Shown in pieces: positions 1 to 4,823 of a DNA stretch of 7,336 nt. Made by a program: the position numbers and the translations under genes. The notes beneath the pieces are model-generated. The model saw only the letters and a program-made list of their open reading frames with translations. It ran no database searches and was not told the origin of the DNA. The first letter of the stretch is position 1. Every line of letters starts with the position of its first letter. This DNA is from Clostridiales bacterium (GTDB lineage: Bacteria; Bacillota; Clostridia; Oscillospirales; CAG-272). The stretch spans positions 1-7,336 of the forward strand of contig DXYE01000127.1 of NCBI GenBank assembly GCA_019415985.1, read 5' to 3'.

Positions 1-61
1 CCCTTTGGCCTGAAATTGTCTAATTTATACAAATTTCCGTCCTTTTTGCGATTCCGTTTTT

Positions 62-90
62 ATTATATCATTTCTCCTCTCTGTTTTCAA
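62..90 (-). promoter_or_regulatory. sigma-A promoter facing left, out of the window
   Basis: On the minus strand there is TTGAAA (positions 90-85), a 17-nt spacer and TATAAT (67-62). That is a five-of-six -35 and a perfect -10 at ideal spacing. Transcription would start near position 55 and run past position 1, so the gene it drives lies outside the window. No start codon of that gene can be assigned from the remaining bases. Confidence 0.65.
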
Positions 91-390
91 GAGATTTAGG
101 GAAAATTCACAGAAAAGCTCTATTGATTTAAAATAGATGGAAATACGCACTATTGTTATTATGACAATTTATATCGGTTTTAAGCATCTTAAAGGGAGCT
201 ATTCTGTATTGAGAAATGCATTTTACAAATCGTTCTGGCAATCAATGTGGAATCAAATGAAAAACACCCTAGCCTTCATTTTAATACATAAAAGCAGAGA
301 AAGCAGACAGAGCACATTTTGCAAATAGGCGTTCCTGCAGAAAAGCTTTTTTTGAATTGGTATATATCGGTTATCGCTGCATCCACTCAA

Positions 391-409
391 TAAAAAGGAC
401 CTGCAGGTC
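391..409 (-). terminator. possible weak terminator of the SLH gene
   Basis: Downstream of the SLH gene stop, the minus strand reads GACC-TGCA-GGTC (409-398) and then C and five T (397-392). This is a 4-bp stem with a four-base loop before a T run. The stem is short for an efficient intrinsic terminator, and the same 12 bases are a plain palindrome that could be a protein-binding site instead. It is the only hairpin plus T-tract between this gene and the leftward promoter. Confidence 0.3.
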
Positions 410-509
410 GAATTTCTGAATCCGACACACCGGCCCTTCATTTACATAAGTTCACGAAAATCCGCCGCTTCGCCGGAAAGGTACAGGTTAGGCCATTTGA
501 CAGCTTCGT

Positions 510-2300
510 TTACATATTGTTGAATGTATAAACAAGTGAAGCATCGATTAACTGAAGCTCACCGGTCTCGATATACTGACCGAGTTTCATTCGGACATAG
601 GTTTGCGTCAGTCCGATACTTTCTGCGTTTGTCAAGGCCGGAGGCAGTTCGCCAAACACGGAACGGTAGATCATATGAGCACCGACATATCCAGCCAACG
701 GCTTGCTGTGCTGATGCATATCGTCAATACAAAAATCACTGTAGGCAATGCCCTTGTCTATCAGTGAGTCGATCTCATCCTTCCAATATAGAAACTTCGT
801 ATTGGGATACTGTTTATGCGCCGACTCTGCGAGCCAAGCGGATTCGTTATGCGCCGGAAAAATGACGAGCGTTGTATTAGAGGCGTCGCAAGCTTTTTTA
901 ATCACCTCTAATTTGTTCACATCGTCCGACGAATAGGCTCCGCACATAAATACGATGCCGTATCGGCCGGATCTTATCCTGCTGAGTAAGGAGGTGTCCT
1001 CCGCATAGGTCGCCATGCTGGCATACCCGCGTGAAATAGCGTCAACATTGCAGTTTTTTCCGCCGCTTGTACACAAATTATCCAAAATCGTACCGATATT
1101 TGAGGTACCGACGAAACTGTTTCCGAGAATCAGGATGGCATTTTTTCCTTGCAGCATCGGTATGCTGCCCAGATTTGCCAGCGATTTGATAGTCTCCAGC
1201 TTCAATGCATTTTTGATTCTGGTGAGTGTGGTACGGCTGACCTCGGCATAATCTGATTCCATGACAAACACTTTACCGCTGCCGTCCAGAAACTCAAACA
1301 CATGCTGATATTTGAAAGCGACCTTTCCGTTTATAAAGTATTTTAGAAGATTTTCCTTCAACAACAGATCGTCCGTCTTCTTTTCGTCGGTGGACACAAC
1401 CGTCGCCGGCGGTCCTGCGTACGTCGGCACGGAAGAACTTAGAGTCCCTATTCTTTTGCCATCTCTCATGATATCGTAACCCGTGCCGCCGTTCTTTGTA
1501 AGGGTCCAATCCTCCGGAATTTGCAGAGACAGTGCAAGATTGCTGCCCTCAAAGGCAGGGTAAACCTTTATGTACTTGTCGACCTCTCTGCATGCAACAT
1601 CGACATAATTGTCGTCTTGTCCCTCCATGAGATTCATCATGATAGTCGCCGCCTGCGACCGGGTCGCAGTACCGAGCGGCCCAAAATTTCCGTCTTCGAT
1701 CCCCAAAACCAGTTTATGCTTTTGACATCTGTAAACAGCTTCTTCGGCAAAGCCGCTAATTTCAGAATCGTCGGCAAAGCGCGTCTCCTCCTCGTATTCC
1801 GCAAATTCGATTCCTGCAAAATCCGCAAACCGCACGATGAGCGTACACATCTGCTCTCGTGTAATTTCAGCATCCGGAGAAAAATCCGTTTCGCTGACGC
1901 CATTCACCAGACCGTTTTCCTCAGCCCAAGCGACCGCTGTCCCATACCAGCTTTCGATGTTCACTTCGCTGAATGGCATCGACCGGTATTGAGTCAGGTC
2001 GGCACCGCTGAAATTTGCGAGCATTCTGATAAACATGGCACGCGTCATATTGGTTTCGGGTTCAAAGGTATTTTCGGAGGTTCCTGAAAAGACTCTCATG
2101 TTGACCACGTAGTCAACCGCATCGTAATACCAACAGTCTTTCGGGACATCGACAAACGCATCCGCACCGGATGCCGTTTTTTCCTCCGCCTCGCTTTCGA
2201 GTGCATTTACAGCAAGGAGACCGGAAGAACCTGTAAGGCTCGGAAAGACAAAGGCTGCAACCATAAAAAGCGCCAGGACTGAACCGATAAATTTTTTCAT
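510..2300 (-). CDS. SLH-anchored secreted protein with SGNH-hydrolase-like domain
   Basis: A 596-residue exported surface protein. The start is placed at the ATG at 2300 because MKKFIGSVLALFMVAAFVFP is a classic signal peptide and AAGGAA lies 7 nt upstream; the ATG at 2363 in the same frame adds 21 residues and has no properly spaced ribosome site. Three SLH repeats follow (about 48-98, 109-160 and 174-226), each with its Thr-Arg element (TRAM, TREQ, TRSQ), which in this family binds pyruvylated secondary cell-wall polymer. Residues about 240-370 form a beta-rich domain of unknown role (IPEDWTLTK, MRDGKRIGTL). The C-terminal part, about 387-555, resembles SGNH hydrolases: ILGNSFVG puts the presumed nucleophile at Ser395 (GNS rather than GDS), and DDMH gives the Asp526/His529 pair, followed by a typical GYVGAHMIYRSVFG helix. 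An esterase acting on cell-surface glycans is plausible, but substrate and activity are inferred. It is monocistronic, with its own promoter. Confidence 0.88.
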   Translation of the reverse strand: MKKFIGSVLALFMVAAFVFPSLTGSSGLLAVNALESEAEEKTASGADAFVDVPKDCWYYDAVDYVVNMRVFSGTSENTFEPETNMTRAMFIRMLANFSGADLTQYRSMPFSEVNIESWYGTAVAWAEENGLVNGVSETDFSPDAEITREQMCTLIVRFADFAGIEFAEYEEETRFADDSEISGFAEEAVYRCQKHKLVLGIEDGNFGPLGTATRSQAATIMMNLMEGQDDNYVDVACREVDKYIKVYPAFEGSNLALSLQIPEDWTLTKNGGTGYDIMRDGKRIGTLSSSVPTYAGPPATVVSTDEKKTDDLLLKENLLKYFINGKVAFKYQHVFEFLDGSGKVFVMESDYAEVSRTTLTRIKNALKLETIKSLANLGSIPMLQGKNAILILGNSFVGTSNIGTILDNLCTSGGKNCNVDAISRGYASMATYAEDTSLLSRIRSGRYGIVFMCGAYSSDDVNKLEVIKKACDASNTTLVIFPAHNESAWLAESAHKQYPNTKFLYWKDEIDSLIDKGIAYSDFCIDDMHQHSKPLAGYVGAHMIYRSVFGELPPALTNAESIGLTQTYVRMKLGQYIETGELQLIDASLVYTFNNM

Positions 2301-2415
2301 TTTAAAATTCCTTTTTATATTTCCGCAAATAAACATAAAACATTTAAGGAGGACCCCACGCATCCTTACAGGATATTATTTAAAAACCAAACGAGGGAAG
2401 CGCTTATCCGCTCTA
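2301..2415 (-). promoter_or_regulatory. 5' leader of the SLH gene
   Basis: From the predicted start near 2415 to the ATG at 2300 the transcript has about 115 untranslated bases. It contains a small hairpin ATCCT-GTA-AGGAT and, downstream of that, UCCUCCUU (2353-2346). That stretch can pair either with the AAGGA of the first hairpin or with the AAGGA of the ribosome binding site (2313-2309), so alternative structures controlling translation can be drawn. I do not recognise a known riboswitch class, and pairing of such short segments may be chance. Confidence 0.3.
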
Positions 2416-2421
2416 AAGCTA

Positions 2422-2450
2422 ATTGTACGGCACTTTGCGGCAGCTGTCAA
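2422..2450 (-). promoter_or_regulatory. sigma-A promoter of the SLH gene
   Basis: The minus strand carries a perfect TTGACA (2450-2445), a spacer of exactly 17 nt (2444-2428) and TACAAT (2427-2422). This is near the optimum for the housekeeping sigma factor and points straight at the SLH gene. It implies strong, possibly constitutive expression of an abundant surface protein, unless the leader restrains translation. Confidence 0.85.
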
Positions 2451-2504
2451 GAAAAATAGAAAACATTCGTCTACAAAATACACAGAAATACACATAATCT
2501 TTTG

Positions 2505-2533
2505 AAAAGCCGCAGACAGTTACATCTGCGGCT
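2505..2533 (-). terminator. orphan intrinsic terminator, minus strand
   Basis: A perfect 9-bp stem, AGCCGCAGA (2508-2516) with TCTGCGGCT (2525-2533), encloses an 8-nt loop. Read on the minus strand the stem is followed immediately by TTTT, then CAAAAG. On the plus strand the following bases (CTTAATC) are a poor U tract, so the minus orientation fits better. It stands upstream of the SLH promoter and would insulate it from leftward transcription, but no intact minus-strand gene precedes it. Confidence 0.6.
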
Positions 2534-2565
2534 CTTAATCATCCATTTTTATTGGGAAAACGTTT

Positions 2566-2661
2566 TTATAAGCCGAGCAAATGCGCCCGTTTATCCCATG
2601 CTGTCATCCATTTATGTACCCTGATCTGCCGTAATTTTTGCCGCTTTCCTATTCGTATTAT
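2566..2661 (-). pseudogene. possible 3' remnant of a minus-strand gene
   Basis: A short open frame without a start codon ends in VHKWMTAWDKRAHLLGL and a TAA at 2568-2566. It is followed 33 nt later by the hairpin at 2505-2533. The residues (several Trp, Lys, Arg and a helical LLGL end) read like the C-terminus of a real basic protein, and the terminator sits where expected. I cannot name the family. The frame is closed by a TGA at 2664-2662, so only a fragment remains. It may equally be chance reading of non-coding DNA. Confidence 0.2.
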
Positions 2662-2876
2662 TCAATATATAATTTGCATGGATGCTCTGGAAATTGCATA
2701 AGCTTCGTGTTTCTGGTTCGGCAATATGTTGGTTTTATCTGTAAAGATATTATAAAATTATAATCTCCAATACTATTACGCCTAATATTACACCGTGAAA
2801 TAGCCGTGGTTTAACAATAGCTGTATATTTACAAAATTTTATTTGTTATAATAATTATTTATTAATACCGATTCCT

Positions 2877-2916
2877 AAAAAACAAGCGATTACAGTTAAA
2901 AAAACTGAAATCGCTT
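2877..2916 (-). terminator. hairpin with T-tract, minus strand
   Basis: The arms AAGCGATTACAGTT (2884-2897) and AACTGAAATCGCTT (2903-2916) pair over 14 positions with one mismatch, around an A5 loop. On the minus strand the hairpin is followed by G and six T (2882-2877), the layout of an intrinsic terminator. On the plus strand it is preceded by A and followed by CAAAATTGG, so it should not terminate rightward. A gene reading leftward into it would have to lie where the truncated VirB4 remnant now stands. Confidence 0.6.
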
Positions 2917-3043
2917 CAAAATTGGTCGAAGTATTCCAAACGCAAGTGAGAAAATACTGATAATTACCGGTTTTTGGTACACATTCAACTCTCTTTTCTC
3001 ACACATTCGCGGATCTGTTTTTTTGATACAATGTTGGCGTAAG

Positions 3044-3214
3044 GTGATGCAGATTACCAATGCGGACGCGGGTTGCGGCCTTATCAAGTATGGCAGCGCC
3101 CTTGTCCCCTTTATCAACCGGTTCCCCAAGAACACGAAATTATATCAGCTTATGACGACCAAGCCCGGCGAGGGTGTATTTGGAGGTGCTGTAAATGGAA
3201 ACGCAAGCAATTAG
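3044..3214 (+). pseudogene. VirB4-like conjugation ATPase, C-terminal fragment
   Basis: About 56 codons remain of a protein that normally has roughly 800 residues. VirB4 ATPases power the type IV secretion channel that exports DNA during conjugation. The preserved part contains TNADAGCGLIKYGSALVPF and FPKNTKLYQLMTTKPGEG, which I recognise as the extreme C-terminus of the ICE VirB4 family, lying beyond the Walker and other ATPase motifs. Upstream, the frame stays open from about 2909, but the residues no longer resemble VirB4. A TTG at 3023 could formally start a 63-residue peptide, but it has no ribosome site. Its last 20 bases overlap the next gene, the usual arrangement in the intact element. 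It cannot be a functional ATPase. Confidence 0.75.
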
Positions 3215-3965
3215 TTTGAACGTCCACCCGCAGATTATAGATTTGTACGAGGTGTTGGAGAAAAACGGGCTGCACAAGCAGAAAGAGGACGTGCAATCCC
3301 TTGTGAGATATATCGAAAGCATGGAATACAACCTATCTGTAATGATGAACGAGATTCAGGAAATGCACGCGGAGGTAAATCTTCTGCATGACAAGGGAAT
3401 CCGTGCCAAGTGCGCCAAAATCGTCACCAAAGCGGAGGATAAAATCCTACAGGTCGGGACGATGGTTTCCGTTGCCAAGGGCAAGGTGGTGGAATCCGCT
3501 GGGGAGGCGGTGAAAGCCTTTAAGGAAAAAGGCAAATCGGCGCTGGTACAGGCTGTGGAGAGTATGCGGATTCCCGCCGCCCTTTCCAAAATCAAAAGCG
3601 GCTTTTCCCATGCGGCGCAGTCTATGCGCCAGTACGCCGGGCAGATTGACGTGATCCGCGGGGAACTTCACGAAGTGGGCGGACACATGAAAAACGCCGG
3701 ACGCGCCTTTTTGGGCAGACCGGCAAAGCAAAACGGGATTCTGGAAGCGAATAAGGGCGTGCTTGCCAAGCTGCGGGGCGTTCTGGAATCCTGCGGCGCT
3801 GCGTTTTCCAAAATGGCGCGCGGTGCGGATAAGCTGATGGGAAAAGTGCAGCGTGGCAAGGAGTCGGAGGAACAGAAACAATCGGTCAAATCCGAACTGC
3901 GTCAGCTTAAAACCGAACATTCAGAAAAAGCCAAAGCGCCCGTTTCCAAGGAACAGGCGCGGTAA
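3195..3965 (+). CDS. DUF6674-like ICE protein, function unknown
   Basis: A 256-residue, highly helical, Lys/Ala/Glu-rich protein with no signal peptide or membrane segment, so probably cytoplasmic. The N-terminus (residues 10-65: LYEVLEKNGL, LVRYIESMEYNLSVMMNEIQEM) can form a coiled coil. The middle (about 100-175) contains KAFKEKGKSALVQAVESMRI and IDVIRGELHEVGGHMKNAGRAFLGR, which I recall as typical of the family named DUF6674 in Tn1549-like elements. The tail (215-256) is charged and probably disordered. The start at 3195 is fixed by GGAGGTG (3182-3188) 6 nt upstream; it overlaps the virB4 end by 20 nt, suggesting translational coupling. Its position between VirB4 and the sortase implies a role in the mating apparatus, but no biochemical function is known to me. 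The reading frame is intact. Confidence 0.75.
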   Translation: METQAISLNVHPQIIDLYEVLEKNGLHKQKEDVQSLVRYIESMEYNLSVMMNEIQEMHAEVNLLHDKGIRAKCAKIVTKAEDKILQVGTMVSVAKGKVVESAGEAVKAFKEKGKSALVQAVESMRIPAALSKIKSGFSHAAQSMRQYAGQIDVIRGELHEVGGHMKNAGRAFLGRPAKQNGILEANKGVLAKLRGVLESCGAAFSKMARGADKLMGKVQRGKESEEQKQSVKSELRQLKTEHSEKAKAPVSKEQAR

Positions 3966-3983
3966 AGCAGGAGGGATATATCC

Positions 3984-4781
3984 ATGAAAAGAAAATTGAT
4001 GATTGCGGGGGCGGCGTTCTGCGCCGCCCTTTTCCTTTTCTCCGGCATTATGCTGTTCCGGGAATACCACGACCAGAAGCAGAGCGCCGAAGCCTTTGAA
4101 CAGGTGGCCGCGCTGGTTGTCGGGGAATCTACACCGGAGGAACCGGAAAGCGAGGAAGCTGCCGAGCCGGAAATGACCGCCTTTGAAAAGTATGCGGAGG
4201 TGTTCGCGCAGAACGACGACCTGATCGGCTGGATTTCCATTCCCGGCACACGGATTGATTATCCTGTCATGCAGACCAAGGACGACCCCGATTTCTACCT
4301 GAAACACGCTTTTGATAAGTCGTACAGCAACTATGGCGTTCCCTATGCGGCGGAAAACTGCGACGCGGATATTTCCGACAATATGGTGCTCTATGGACAC
4401 CACATGAACAATGGCAGTATGTTTTCCGATCTGTGCAAATATACGGACGAGGATTTCTACCGGGAGCATAAGACGATTTATTTTGACACGCTGGGCGGCT
4501 ATGGCGAATACGAAGTAATCGCAGCCTTTAAGACGGTGGCCTACTCGGAATCCGGCTTTCAGTATTACCATTTCGTCAATGCGGAGAGTGAAGCCGCCTT
4601 TGACGAGTATGTTGCCAAGTGCAAGGAGCTTTCGCTATACGATACCGGCGTTTCCGCCGCGTATGGCGACAAGCTGATTACCCTTTCCACTTGTGAATAT
4701 TCGCAGACCAACGGGCGGATGGTCGTCGTGGCAAAAAAGGTTGCTTCCCCACAGGCGGAGGTGGCCGGGAATGAAACCTGA
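3984..4781 (+). CDS. srtB: class B sortase (ICE-encoded)
   Basis: A 265-residue membrane-anchored cysteine transpeptidase that joins a cell-wall-sorting-signal protein to peptidoglycan. Residues 5-25 (LMIAGAAFCAALFLFSGIMLF) form the N-terminal signal anchor, followed by an acidic linker (48-63, EEPESEEAAEPE). The catalytic domain starts near residue 65 with YAEVFAQNDDLIGWISIPGT and IDYPVMQ, the standard class B opening. The presumed active-site residues are His139 in YGHHMNNGSMF, Cys237 in TLSTCEYS and Arg245 in NGRMVVVA, all present, so the enzyme should be active. AGGAGGG (3969-3975) lies 8 nt before the ATG and 18 bases separate it from the preceding stop. No LPXTG/NPQTN-type substrate is encoded in the window; the usual target would be an element-borne surface protein elsewhere. 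The length is normal for the family. Confidence 0.93.
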   Translation: MKRKLMIAGAAFCAALFLFSGIMLFREYHDQKQSAEAFEQVAALVVGESTPEEPESEEAAEPEMTAFEKYAEVFAQNDDLIGWISIPGTRIDYPVMQTKDDPDFYLKHAFDKSYSNYGVPYAAENCDADISDNMVLYGHHMNNGSMFSDLCKYTDEDFYREHKTIYFDTLGGYGEYEVIAAFKTVAYSESGFQYYHFVNAESEAAFDEYVAKCKELSLYDTGVSAAYGDKLITLSTCEYSQTNGRMVVVAKKVASPQAEVAGNET

Positions 4782-4818
4782 AACGCCGCAGCTTTTACAG
4801 TATGCCGGAGGGAGGTGA
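4771..4818 (+). CDS. possible 15-codon coupling ORF between srtB and the CHAP gene
   Basis: An ATG at 4771 lies within the last codons of srtB in another frame, with GGAGGTGG (4756-4763) 7 nt upstream. It reads MKPETPQLLQYAGGR and stops with TGA at 4816-4818. That stop is part of the GGAGGTGA ribosome site of the next gene, and the next ATG follows 5 nt later. The geometry would let ribosomes leaving the small frame restart on the CHAP gene. The peptide itself has no recognisable domain. The SD-like bases also encode part of the sortase tail, so this may be incidental. Confidence 0.3.
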   Translation: MKPETPQLLQYAGGR

Positions 4819-4823
4819 GATAA

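Larger units (their letters stand above)
1..509. other. AT-rich intergenic region left of the SLH gene
   Basis: No convincing gene lies here. Two short open frames (137-328 on plus, 253-441 on minus) have no Shine-Dalgarno sequence before their ATG codons and no recognisable domain. What can be supported is a leftward sigma-A promoter at 62-90, a 12-bp perfect palindrome at 398-409 followed on the minus strand by a T-rich run, and otherwise plain AT-rich sequence. The region probably holds the 3' untranslated part of the SLH gene and the control region of a minus-strand gene beginning left of the window. Confidence 0.6.
2534..3043. other. AT-rich intergenic region before the conjugation block
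   Basis: No complete gene is supported. The left part holds a 31-codon minus-strand open frame that looks like a gene 3' end. The right part holds a minus-strand hairpin terminator (2877-2916) and, immediately before the VirB4 remnant, sequence with no homology I recognise. Plus-strand -10-like TACAAT (3027-3032) and TATAAT (2759-2764) occur but have no acceptable -35 partner, so no promoter for the conjugation block can be assigned. Confidence 0.5.

Noticed and set aside
398..409. 12-bp palindrome as an attachment site or recombination site
   Set aside because: No second copy was seen elsewhere in the window and no integrase is encoded here.
137..441. Two small frames (137-328 plus, 253-441 minus) as genes
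   Set aside because: Neither ATG has a Shine-Dalgarno sequence, they overlap each other on opposite strands, and neither product shows a domain or a convincing signal peptide.
503..541. Imperfect inverted repeat GCTTC..GAAGC around the SLH stop codon
   Set aside because: Arms pair only with several bulges and there is no T run after it on the minus strand, so it is not a credible terminator.
1521..2087. 188-codon plus-strand open frame opposite the SLH gene
   Set aside because: It lies wholly antisense to the SLH repeats, has no ribosome site and its translation resembles no family.
3004..3032. TACAAT as a plus-strand promoter for the conjugation block
   Set aside because: The bases 17 nt upstream (CATTCG) do not resemble a -35 element, and there is no extended -10 TG.
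2896..3135. 79-codon minus-strand frame across the virB4 junction
   Set aside because: Its first 30 or so codons are antisense to the recognisable virB4 tail and it has no ribosome site; only its last codons might belong to a lost gene, which is reported separately.
3921..4571. 216-codon minus-strand open frame opposite the sortase gene
   Set aside because: Antisense shadow of a gene with complete catalytic motifs.
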